Part shown: piece after piece, positions 32,578 through 39,451 of the stretch
How the letters are laid out: each line of letters opens with the position of its first letter
Numbering within the stretch: the stretch's first letter is position 1
NCBI GenBank assembly: GCA_026645945.1
Contig: JAPKMO010000033.1
Span: 1 to 40,452 of the forward strand
Reading direction: 5' to 3'
DNA length: 40,452 nucleotides
From: Anaerolineae bacterium
Lineage (GTDB): Bacteria; Chloroflexota; Anaerolineae; Aggregatilineales; Phototrophicaceae
Made by a program: the position numbers and the translations under genes
Notes under the pieces: generated by a model
What the model was told of the DNA's origin: nothing
Seen by the model: only the letters and a program-made list of their open reading frames with translations
The model's database searches: none

Positions 32578-34917
32578 TTATGCCAAAGGCAGGGTAAAAG
32601 CGAAACACGCGCCGGGCAGCGGGCCATCCGGCTCGATCCAGATTTCCTGGCCGTGCGCGTCCAGCACCAGCTTGCAGAAGGTCAAACCCAGGCCGCTGCC
32701 TTTAATGCCGCGCGCCGGATAGTTCCCCCGAACCTGATGGTACTTTTCAAAAACCTGGCTGCGCTCGGCTTCGGGGATGCCGGGACCGCTGTCGGCCACC
32801 CGCACCACCAGCCGGCCGCGCTCTACCCCGGCTAAAATCTGAATCTGCCCCCTGGCAGGGGTATAACGCAGCGCGTTATCCAGCAGGTTAATCAACACGC
32901 GGCGGATTTTTTCGCCGTCCACGCGCGCGGCGGGCAGGTCCGGCGGGACGATGAGTTCGACCTGGAGGTTGCTCATCTGGATAGACGGCAGCAGCGATTG
33001 GTGGGCGCTGCGAATCAGGTCGCCGAGTGAGTGGATACCGTAGTCCAGGTTTAACTGGCGGCTTTCCAGCTTGGCGATGTCCAGCAGGCTGCTGACCAGA
33101 TTCAACAGCCGCTCGGCATTGACGGTCGCCAGGCTGAGCGTCTGGAGGGCAATCGGGTATTTTTGAATATCGGGGATATTATCCTTTGCCAGCCGGACGC
33201 CGTTGATGATCGAGGCCAGCGGCCCGCGCAGGTCATGAACGACCATGTTGGTAATTTCGTCGCGGTATACCTCCAGCTGTTTGGCCTCGGTAATATCGCG
33301 CAGCGCCAGCAGGCGGCCCACGATGCGGTTGTCCTTGCCGGTCACGGGCGAGCCGGTTTCTTCGATAAAAAGTTCCTGATTTTGCGCCGTCTGGCGTTTA
33401 AACTGGCGGCGGGTGATGTGGTCGAGCGCAAACCAGCGGTTCTGTGCCATCGCCTCCAGTTCGGCCTGGGTGTAACCGCCGGTGGGCCGGTCGTACTGGC
33501 GGGCCTGCCGCAGCAGCACGCCCACGTAGCTTTCCCCTATATACTCGCCCAGGTGGATTCCCAGCAGCCGTTCGGCGGAAGGGTTAAATTCCACCAGCCG
33601 CCCTTCGTCGTCTATCAGGATCACGCCGTCACGGGTCGAGTCCAGGATGGCCGACATGCGGTCGTTGCCCTGCCGGATGCGTTCGTGGAGGGTGGCGTTT
33701 TCCAAGTGGCCGGCGGCCTGGATCGCCAGCAACGCCAGCGCGCCGCGCTCGCGCTCCTGGAAGGCGCGCCGCCCGACCGCGACCACGCACAGCACCTCCT
33801 GCACCCGCCCCTGGCGTTTAACCGGTGCGGCCATTAGGCTCAAACGCTGGCCGTTCTGCCCATTCAGGTCTTCAACAACCCGCATCTCGCCGGTTTCGAC
33901 CGCCTGATAAGCCGCCTGGCGCAGCGTATCCACTACGCCGCTGGCCTCATCTGGACCGGCCAGCTCGCGGCTGGTCAGCCGGGCGAGTTTTCGCGTCGTT
34001 TCGTCGTAATGGAACAGGACGGCGTAATGGCCGCGCAGAATATCCAGCGCGGCCTCGACAACCGCCGCCGCGACCGAGGAAGTATCCGCCGTGCTGGACA
34101 GCCGCAGCGACAGTTCCCGCAGGCTGGTGAGTATATTGATCTGATACTGCAATTCTTCCAGCAGGCGCGCATTGTGGATGCTAATCAGGGCGTGCGCGCC
34201 CAGGCTTTTTAAAAATACCGCCTGTTCTTCATCAAAAAAATTCAATTGAACGCTCTCCACATTCAGCGCGCCGATCGTCTGGCCGTCCTTGATAAGCGGC
34301 ACGACCAGCGACGAGCGGTAAACCTGATTGGGTGACGCCCGATAATAATTTATCCGGCTGTTGTCTGCCACCAGCATCATTTTACCGGTCTGGATGACGC
34401 GGCCAATCACCCCTTCGTCCCGCCCCTGCGCGAAGTGCGACCGCACCGGACGACCGTCCACCTGCTCATACGTAATCGCCCACAGGTCGTCCTCGTCCGT
34501 CACCAGCGCCAGCGCGGCCATATCTGCGCCGGTGGTGCGGACGGCGGTTTCCAGCACTTTGCCGATGATCTCGTTAAAATCCTGCGAGCTGGAAATTTGC
34601 TGGACGATCCGTTCAATCAGCGCGAGCTGCTCCAACCGCCAGGCCACTGCCTGCCGGCTGTTCCTGGACACACCGTTTATCGTCACACCGCGCCCGGCCT
34701 GCCGCAGGCGCGCGCTCATCACCAAAGCGGCGGCCAGGCTGAGAGCGGCCAGCGCCACCACCGGCAGGCGCGCCGACTCGAAGGCTGCCGGCGGCGCGAG
34801 CAGCAGAACCATCAGCATCGCGCCGGCTGGCAGGCTGCCGAGGACGATCAGCAGCCCGGAACGGGTGATAAAACGGTTTTTAACCGCGATTTTCTGGACA
34901 GATACAGGGTTGGTCAT
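32578..34917 (-). CDS. GAF/PAS sensor histidine kinase 2
   Basis: 779 residues. Two membrane segments at the N-terminus (about 18-40 and 48-66). GAF domains at about 110-255 (TGADMAALALVTDEDDLWAI) and about 275-415, then a PAS domain (MSAILDSTRDGVILIDDEGRLVEFNPSAERLLGI) at about 425-545. The kinase core has MVVHDLRGPLASI with phospho-acceptor His561, DNALRYTP (about 680), DSGPGIP (709) and KGSGLGLTFCK. It differs from kinase 1 in its small membrane region. Both share the HDLR(S/G)PL H-box and the GLTFCK end, suggesting an old duplication. The extended -10 TGTTATAAT near 34953-34961 should drive it. Confidence 0.93.
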   Translation of the reverse strand: MTNPVSVQKIAVKNRFITRSGLLIVLGSLPAGAMLMVLLLAPPAAFESARLPVVALAALSLAAALVMSARLRQAGRGVTINGVSRNSRQAVAWRLEQLALIERIVQQISSSQDFNEIIGKVLETAVRTTGADMAALALVTDEDDLWAITYEQVDGRPVRSHFAQGRDEGVIGRVIQTGKMMLVADNSRINYYRASPNQVYRSSLVVPLIKDGQTIGALNVESVQLNFFDEEQAVFLKSLGAHALISIHNARLLEELQYQINILTSLRELSLRLSSTADTSSVAAAVVEAALDILRGHYAVLFHYDETTRKLARLTSRELAGPDEASGVVDTLRQAAYQAVETGEMRVVEDLNGQNGQRLSLMAAPVKRQGRVQEVLCVVAVGRRAFQERERGALALLAIQAAGHLENATLHERIRQGNDRMSAILDSTRDGVILIDDEGRLVEFNPSAERLLGIHLGEYIGESYVGVLLRQARQYDRPTGGYTQAELEAMAQNRWFALDHITRRQFKRQTAQNQELFIEETGSPVTGKDNRIVGRLLALRDITEAKQLEVYRDEITNMVVHDLRGPLASIINGVRLAKDNIPDIQKYPIALQTLSLATVNAERLLNLVSSLLDIAKLESRQLNLDYGIHSLGDLIRSAHQSLLPSIQMSNLQVELIVPPDLPAARVDGEKIRRVLINLLDNALRYTPARGQIQILAGVERGRLVVRVADSGPGIPEAERSQVFEKYHQVRGNYPARGIKGSGLGLTFCKLVLDAHGQEIWIEPDGPLPGACFAFTLPLA

Positions 34918-34952
34918 GCCGATATGATGATAAAAGATCAGGTTATGATTTT

Positions 34953-34961
34953 ATTATAACA
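34953..34961 (-). promoter_or_regulatory. Extended -10 promoter of kinase 2
   Basis: TGTTATAAT on the minus strand (TG-N-TATAAT) about 36 bases upstream of the ATG at 34917. No -35 is seen at 17 bases, which is usual for extended -10 promoters. Confidence 0.55.
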
Positions 34962-34993
34962 GCACACAATCTAAATCTCCTGTCCAGATTTCA

Positions 34994-35174
34994 CCCAGGT
35001 CTTACGCACAAGGATACCTGGTCTCAATAAATGCGCTTTCGCCTTTTGACCCCTCCCCTAAAACCCCCTCCTCTTAGGGGACATGCATCCCCATTCGGGC
35101 CGCCGAATTCGCAGAGGGGGCGGAGATAGGGGTTAAAGTGACGCGAAATTGCAGTTTGATGCGGTTGCCCTGGG
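34994..35174. mobile_element. MITE-like repeat, family A copy 2
   Basis: 181 bases filling most of the 334-base gap before the DinB-like gene. The ends are imperfect inverted repeats (CCCAGG...CGCACAA on the left, TTGATGCGGTTGCCCTGGG on the right). TCTCAATAA near the left and GTGACGCGAAATTGCAGTTTGATGCG near the right match the copy at 6083. The middle is a cruciform: outer CCCCCTC / AGAGGGGG, inner hairpins GGGGA..TCCCC and ATTCGG-GCCG-CCGAAT. The rest of the gap shows nothing else. Confidence 0.6.
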
Positions 35175-35251
35175 TTCTAAACTGCCTCTCATTGACGCCT
35201 GCCCCGTAATAACGGTACGATTAAAGTAAGAGAGCGTTGGGGAATAAGCTG

Positions 35252-35794
35252 ATGACGAAGGACATTAAACGCGAATATCGTTTTCTGGACGGCGAGGCCG
35301 ACCGCCAGGCGCTGGTGGAGGACATCCGGCGCGTGCGGCGCGAGGTGCTGCGGCTGGCCGACCTGGTGCCGGAAGCCCGCTGGTACGAGCCGCGTTATCA
35401 CGGCTGGTCGCTGGCGGCCATGCTGGGCCATTTACAGTTAACGGACACGCTCACCCTGCGGCTGATGCAGGCCGCCCTGCTTGGCATCCGCCTGCCGGTT
35501 TCGGAAGACCTGCTCAACCGTTTTAACGATCTGACCGCGCGGCTGTTTAAACAGCGCCTCGTGCCGACCACCCTGCGCGGCCTCCAAAACGGCGAAAAAC
35601 GCATCGTCGCGTTCGTGCTGCACCTGCCGATGGACAAATTCACCCGCCTGGTTTACCATCCCTCGCTTGGAACGTATTTAACGCTGGAACAGGCCATGCA
35701 GGAATTTTTCTACTACCACTGGCAGGGGCATTTACAGACTATGCGCGAAGTCGAAGATATTTTTTACGAGCCGCCGCAGTCCACCGCCTTATGA
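35252..35794 (+). CDS. DinB-like metal-binding protein
   Basis: 180 residues from ATG 35252; a longer reading from a TTG is rejected because GGGG is 9 bases upstream of the ATG. The fold is a DinB/YfiT-type four-helix bundle: [24 protein letters not shown] near the N-terminus with His in GHL, and [18 protein letters not shown] near the C-terminus with two further His, the usual metal-ligand triad. DinB-like proteins include thiol-dependent S-transferases; the substrate is unknown. The dtd start overlaps its stop by 4 bases (ATGA), so the two genes are coupled. Confidence 0.75.
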   Translation: MTKDIKREYRFLDGEADRQALVEDIRRVRREVLRLADLVPEARWYEPRYHGWSLAAMLGHLQLTDTLTLRLMQAALLGIRLPVSEDLLNRFNDLTARLFKQRLVPTTLRGLQNGEKRIVAFVLHLPMDKFTRLVYHPSLGTYLTLEQAMQEFFYYHWQGHLQTMREVEDIFYEPPQSTAL

Positions 35795-36243
35795 GAGTTG
35801 TTTTACAGCGGGTTTCGCGCGGCTGCGTGGTCGTAGATGGGCAGGTCGTCGGGGCGATTGACGGCGGTTTTGTGGCGCTGGTGGGCGTCCGGCATGGCGA
35901 TACCGAAGCCGAGGCCGGCCTGCTGGCGAAAAAAACCGCCCATCTGCGCGTGTTCGAGGACGCCGAGGGTAAAATGAACCGGTCGGCGCTGGAGGTGGGT
36001 GCGGGCGTGCTGGTGGTGTCGCAGTTTACGCTGTATGCCGACACGCGCCGAGGACGCCGCCCCAGCTTCACCGATGCCGCCCGCCCGGAGGTCGCCGCGC
36101 CGCTGGTGGCCTGTTACGCCGAACGCCTGCGCGTCGAAGGGGTGCAGCGCGTCGAAAACGGCCTGTTTGGGGCGCTGATGCAGGTGGAAATTCACAACGA
36201 CGGCCCGGTGACGATCATCCTCGATTCAGACGACCTGGCCTGA
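35791..36243 (+). CDS. dtd: D-aminoacyl-tRNA deacylase
   Basis: 150 residues. Signature blocks are present: [13 protein letters not shown] at the start, [17 protein letters not shown] in the middle (the SQFT motif) and the C-terminal GPVTIILD (G-P-V-T). It removes D-amino acids (and Gly from mischarged tRNA) and protects translation. Length matches the family (about 145-150). It is translationally coupled to the DinB-like gene and followed by a cruciform repeat. Confidence 0.97.
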   Translation: MRVVLQRVSRGCVVVDGQVVGAIDGGFVALVGVRHGDTEAEAGLLAKKTAHLRVFEDAEGKMNRSALEVGAGVLVVSQFTLYADTRRGRRPSFTDAARPEVAAPLVACYAERLRVEGVQRVENGLFGALMQVEIHNDGPVTIILDSDDLA

Positions 36244-36266
36244 TGTGGCGTTAACCCTACCCCCAA

Positions 36267-36321
36267 CCCCTCCCCTCAGGGGACATACGTCCCCATTCGG
36301 GTCGCCGAATTCAAGGAGGGG
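36267..36321. repeat. Perfect cloverleaf-like cruciform repeat
   Basis: Three stems by hand: outer CCCCTCC (36267-36273) with GGAGGGG (36315-36321), inner hairpin 1 GGGGAC-ATAC-GTCCCC (36279-36294) and inner hairpin 2 ATTCGG-GTCG-CCGAAT (36295-36310). All inner pairs are exact with 4-base loops. It is the same core as inside the family A copy at 34994. It lies in the 156-base gap between dtd and the fusion gene. Confidence 0.75.
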
Positions 36322-36399
36322 TGAAAAGCTTGCCGCTTATTGGGGTGAGGGGATTTGCAGGCGCGCTCTGGAGACTGTTGACTGGAGACCTGACACCCC

Positions 36400-37413
36400 A
36401 TGTACCGAATCCGCCCCTGGCTGTATATCGGCAAATACCGGGAAACGATTGATCGGGAACTGCTGCGCGCGCATCGCATCGGCGCGATGCTGCTGCTGGC
36501 CGAAAACATCGAACAGCCGGGCGTTGAAGTGCTGTACCTGCCGGTTGAGGACGGCGAACCGCTGCCGGACGATGCCCTCCAGCGCGGGGTGGCCTTCATC
36601 CGGGCGCAAAAAGCCGCCGGTCGCGCCGTCCTGGCGGCCTGCGGCGCGGGCATCAGCCGCTCGGTGACGTTCGCCACCGCCGCCCTGGTGGAAGAAGAAG
36701 GGTTAAGCCTGGTGGATGCCTACCGGGCGATTCAGGTCAACCACCCCTACGCTATGCCGCATCCGGCGCTGTGGGAGTCGCTGCGCGCGCACTACGGGGC
36801 GGATGTCAGCTTTGGCGAGATGTGGGACCACATGAAAAAATTGCGCGGCCTGGGTATCGAAACGAACGCCGCTTTCCCCGCCCTGGAAACCGAACGCCTG
36901 CTGCTGCGCCAGTTGGAAATGGCCGACGCGCCCACCATACAAGAACTGGCGGGGCATCCGGCCATCGCCGCCACCACGCTGAATATCCCGCATCCCTACC
37001 CGGATGGCGCGGCGGAAGCCTGGATTCGCCGCACGCACGAGGCTTACGAGCGAGGAGAAGCATTCGTGTTCGCCATCGTTCGCAAAACCTCCGGCATTTT
37101 GCTGGGGACTATCCGGTTAGGCGTCCAGCGGGAACATCTGCGCGGCGAACTGGACTACTGGGTCGGTAAGCCCTACTGGGGGCAGGGTTACGCCACCGAA
37201 GCGGCGCGCCGGGTGATCCGGTTCGGCTTCCAGGAGCGCCAGCTTAACCGCATCCACGCCGCTTATTTCACCACCAACCCGGCCTCGGCGCGCGTGATGC
37301 AAAAAGCCGGGATGAAATATGAGGGCATCATGCGGCAGCACATTCGCAAAAATGGTGACTGGATAGACCTGGGTTTGTACGGCCTGCTGCGTTCGGAATA
37401 TACCGAGGGCTGA
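36400..37413 (+). CDS. Fusion of dual-specificity phosphatase-like domain and GNAT acetyltransferase
   Basis: 337 residues. N-terminal 1-150: dual-specificity phosphatase-like, with WLYIGKYRETIDRELLRAHRIGAML and the P-loop CGAGISRS (C81 to R87, C-X5-R). The residue before the Cys is Ala, where His is usual, and VEDGEPLP holds the likely general-acid Asp51. Residues 162-333: GNAT domain of RimJ/RimL type, with ALETERLLLRQLEMAD, the CoA-binding WGQGYATEAARRVIRFGF (260-277) and NPASARVMQKAGM. It would dephosphorylate one substrate and N-acetylate another; targets are unknown. No frameshift separates the halves, so the fusion is real unless the assembly is wrong. Confidence 0.88.
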   Translation: MYRIRPWLYIGKYRETIDRELLRAHRIGAMLLLAENIEQPGVEVLYLPVEDGEPLPDDALQRGVAFIRAQKAAGRAVLAACGAGISRSVTFATAALVEEEGLSLVDAYRAIQVNHPYAMPHPALWESLRAHYGADVSFGEMWDHMKKLRGLGIETNAAFPALETERLLLRQLEMADAPTIQELAGHPAIAATTLNIPHPYPDGAAEAWIRRTHEAYERGEAFVFAIVRKTSGILLGTIRLGVQREHLRGELDYWVGKPYWGQGYATEAARRVIRFGFQERQLNRIHAAYFTTNPASARVMQKAGMKYEGIMRQHIRKNGDWIDLGLYGLLRSEYTEG

Positions 37414-37424
37414 AAATGCAGGCA

Positions 37425-37445
37425 GCCTCCGGGAATACCGGAGGC
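37425..37445. terminator. Hairpin terminator after the fusion gene
   Basis: GCCTCCGG-GAATA-CCGGAGGC, 8 perfect pairs, 12 bases after the fusion gene stop. It probably ends that transcript. It also lies at the far end of the minus-strand small unit and could act for both. Confidence 0.65.
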
Positions 37446-37462
37446 CGCCTATCTTCTCAGAC

Positions 37463-37502
37463 CTAGCGGGTGAGGGTGCCACCTAACAGGCACACACCCT
37501 AG
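37463..37502 (-). terminator. Long hairpin at the end of the small transcription unit
   Basis: On the minus strand CTAGGGTG and CACCC(G)CTAG form the outer stem; inside, GTGCC and GGCAC form the upper stem around TGTTAGGT. It spans 40 bases and lies 13 bases after the mini-ORF stop. There is no T-run, so it may be an RNA-stabilising end, a processing site or a regulatory structure. Confidence 0.5.
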
Positions 37503-37514
37503 AGCGTGGTCAAA

Positions 37515-37547
37515 CTAGGGGGACACCTCCACCATAGTCTTTTTCAT
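37515..37547 (-). CDS. Ten-residue mini-ORF MKKTMVEVSP
   Basis: ATG AAA AAG ACT ATG GTG GAG GTG TCC CCC TAG. The start is preceded by AGGAGG (37555-37560), 7 bases away, the strongest ribosome site in the region. A promoter (TTGACC-18-TATGTT) lies upstream. The flanks GTGGTC (37550-37555) and GACCAC (37506-37511) are exactly complementary and could close a stem around the whole ORF, sequestering the ribosome site. After the TAG the same frame stays open for about 22 codons, so a read-through or decayed longer peptide is possible. Not recognised. A regulatory leader, a secreted peptide precursor or a structured RNA are all open. Confidence 0.5.
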   Translation of the reverse strand: MKKTMVEVSP

Positions 37548-37582
37548 AGGACCACCTCCTCTCACTAGCCGACGATGTGGTT

Positions 37583-37612
37583 AACATAACACACAATACT
37601 CGCGCCGGTCAA
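37583..37612 (-). promoter_or_regulatory. Promoter of the mini-ORF unit
   Basis: TTGACC (37607-37612), an 18-base spacer and TATGTT (37583-37588), on the minus strand. Transcription would start near 37576 and give a leader of about 29 bases before the ATG. Confidence 0.55.
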
Positions 37613-37625
37613 ATGAGAAAATCGT

Positions 37626-38483
37626 TCACGGAATTACCAACCGCTGCCCCGGATAAATCAGGTTGGCGTTCCACAGGTTGTTGGCCGTGATGATGGCCTG
37701 CGGGCTGACGCCGAAACGCCGGGCGATTTCATAAATCCGGTCGCCCTGCTGGACGGTGTAATAACGCGGCGCGGGCGGCGGCCCGGCAGGAATCACCAAC
37801 CGCTGCCCGACGTAGATGCGGTTCGGGTCGGTGATGTTATTGGCGGCGGCAATCGCACCCCAGGTCGTGCCGTAGCGCGCGGCGATGATTTGCAGCGTTT
37901 CCCCCGGCTGTACCACGTGCGTGCCGCCGGTCGGCGGCGGGTAAGTCGGCGTTGTCGTGCCGCCGGAGATCAAAAGCTGCTGGCCGGCATAAATATAATT
38001 GGGATTGGGCAGGTTGTTCAGCGCCGCCAGCGCCTGCCAGGTCGTGCCGTACAGCGCGGCGATGATTTGCAGCGTCTGGCCGGCGCGTACCGTGTGGTAG
38101 CGCGGCGTGCCTGCCGGCGGAACCGGGTTCGGGTTGGTCGGCGGTACGGGGGTCGTCCAGGTGATCGGCAGGCTGTCCAGCCGGGCGTAGCTGCGTAAAT
38201 ACAGGAAATTCACCCAGCCCACCTGCCCGCCGGGAATCCGCACCTGCACCCAGGTGGTGCCGACCGCCCGCCCCAACAAGGTTACTTCGGTATTAAACGG
38301 AATGCTGGTGATGTCGTTGTAGGCCATGCTGGGGCCGGCGCGGACGTTCAGCCGCCCGGTATTAACCGCCGCAACCGTCCCGGCCTGGGCGGATACCTCG
38401 ACGACCGGCACAATCAGCAGCGCCGTGATGATGAGGATAAGGCCTATCAAACGACTGAAAACCAAAATGTTTTTTCCGGTCAT
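37626..38483 (-). CDS. Secreted SH3b-LysM protein
   Basis: 285 residues from ATG 38483; a longer reading into the rsmA region is a shadow. Signal peptide to about residue 32 (LIITALLIVPVVEVSAQA). SH3b domain at about 36-97 (RLNVRAGPSMAYNDITSIP and GWVNFLYLRSY). Three LysM domains follow: 129-172 (YHTVRAGQTLQIIAALYGTTWQALAALNN), 188-231 and 241-284 (YTVQQGDRIYEIARRFGVSPQAIITANNL), linked by Pro/Gly-rich spacers. LysM and SH3b domains bind peptidoglycan, so it is probably an envelope-bound or spore-coat-like protein without catalytic domain. It faces away from rsmA with a short divergent gap. Confidence 0.92.
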   Translation of the reverse strand: MTGKNILVFSRLIGLILIITALLIVPVVEVSAQAGTVAAVNTGRLNVRAGPSMAYNDITSIPFNTEVTLLGRAVGTTWVQVRIPGGQVGWVNFLYLRSYARLDSLPITWTTPVPPTNPNPVPPAGTPRYHTVRAGQTLQIIAALYGTTWQALAALNNLPNPNYIYAGQQLLISGGTTTPTYPPPTGGTHVVQPGETLQIIAARYGTTWGAIAAANNITDPNRIYVGQRLVIPAGPPPAPRYYTVQQGDRIYEIARRFGVSPQAIITANNLWNANLIYPGQRLVIP

Positions 38484-38616
38484 CGAACCATATCCTGTTT
38501 TCACTATTAAACTCTGTGATTCTATATTACCGCCCCTAGGCAGTCTTCGCCACTTCTGCGCCACAAAATTCCCCGTCCGGCCATGATCTGTGCTACTATT
38601 ATCGCGCGAGGTGAAC

Positions 38617-39450
38617 ATGACGCTTAAAAGCCGGCTCGAAGAATACCAGATCGTCCCCAAAAAGAGCCTGGGGCAGAACTTCCTGCACGACCCCAACGCG
38701 CTGGAGAAAATCGTCACGGCGGCGGAGCTGATGCCGGAGGATGCGGCGCTGGAGATCGGCGCGGGCCTGGGGCAGCTTACCGAACGGCTGGCGGCGGCGT
38801 CCCGGCGCGTGGCCGCCATCGAGATAGACACGCGCTTTAAACCGGCGCTTGATCGCGTCGCGGCGGCCTGCCCGAACGTGCATATCATCTACCAGGATGT
38901 GCTGGCGGTAGACGTGGCCGCCCTGTTTTATCCAGAATCGTATGTGGTGGTGGCGAACGTGCCGTATTACATCACCACCGCCATCCTGCGCCACCTGCTG
39001 GAAACCCGCCACCGCCCGCGCCGCCTGGTACTGACCATCCAGGTCGAGGTGGCCGAACGGCTGGTGGCGCAGCCGGACGATATGAGCATCCTGGCTGTCA
39101 GTGTGCAGTTTTACGGACGCCCGCAGATCATCACGCGGCTGAACCGCGCCGTGTTCTGGCCGCGCCCGGACGTGGACAGCGCCGTTGTGCGGATAGATAC
39201 TTACGAAACCCCGCCGGTGGACGTGCCGGACGAGGCGGCGTTTTTCCGCGTGGTGAAGGCCGGCTTCGGGCAAAAACGCAAGCAGCTTAAAAACGCGCTC
39301 GGCAGCGGCCTGGGGCTGAACGCCGGTCAAACGGCGGCGCTGCTGGAAGCCGCCGGGGTTGACCCGCGCCGCCGCGCCGAAACGCTGTCTCTTGATGAAT
39401 GGGCGGCGCTGGCGCGGAATCTGGCTGCTTTAACGGCAGGGGGGAATTAA
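38617..39450 (+). CDS. rsmA: 16S rRNA dimethyladenosine transferase
   Basis: 277 residues from ATG 38617 (GAGG 5 bases upstream). KKSLGQNFL (15-23) is the family start, EIGAGLGQLTERL (46-58) is SAM motif I and NVPYYITTAIL (114-124) is the N-I-P-Y-type catalytic motif, here NVPY. The C-terminal RNA-binding part (FRVVKAGFGQKRKQLKNALGSGLGLNAGQTAALLEAAGVDPRRRAETLSLDEWAALA) is complete. It dimethylates two adenines near the 3' end of 16S rRNA during small-subunit assembly. The next gene starts 1 base after its stop. Confidence 0.97.
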   Translation: MTLKSRLEEYQIVPKKSLGQNFLHDPNALEKIVTAAELMPEDAALEIGAGLGQLTERLAAASRRVAAIEIDTRFKPALDRVAAACPNVHIIYQDVLAVDVAALFYPESYVVVANVPYYITTAILRHLLETRHRPRRLVLTIQVEVAERLVAQPDDMSILAVSVQFYGRPQIITRLNRAVFWPRPDVDSAVVRIDTYETPPVDVPDEAAFFRVVKAGFGQKRKQLKNALGSGLGLNAGQTAALLEAAGVDPRRRAETLSLDEWAALARNLAALTAGGN

Positions 39451-39451
39451 A

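Noticed and set aside
37463-37547. Considered tmRNA, T-box or a known riboswitch for the hairpin and mini-ORF.
   Set aside because: No tRNA-like ends, T-box motif or known ligand-binding core was visible; left as unassigned.
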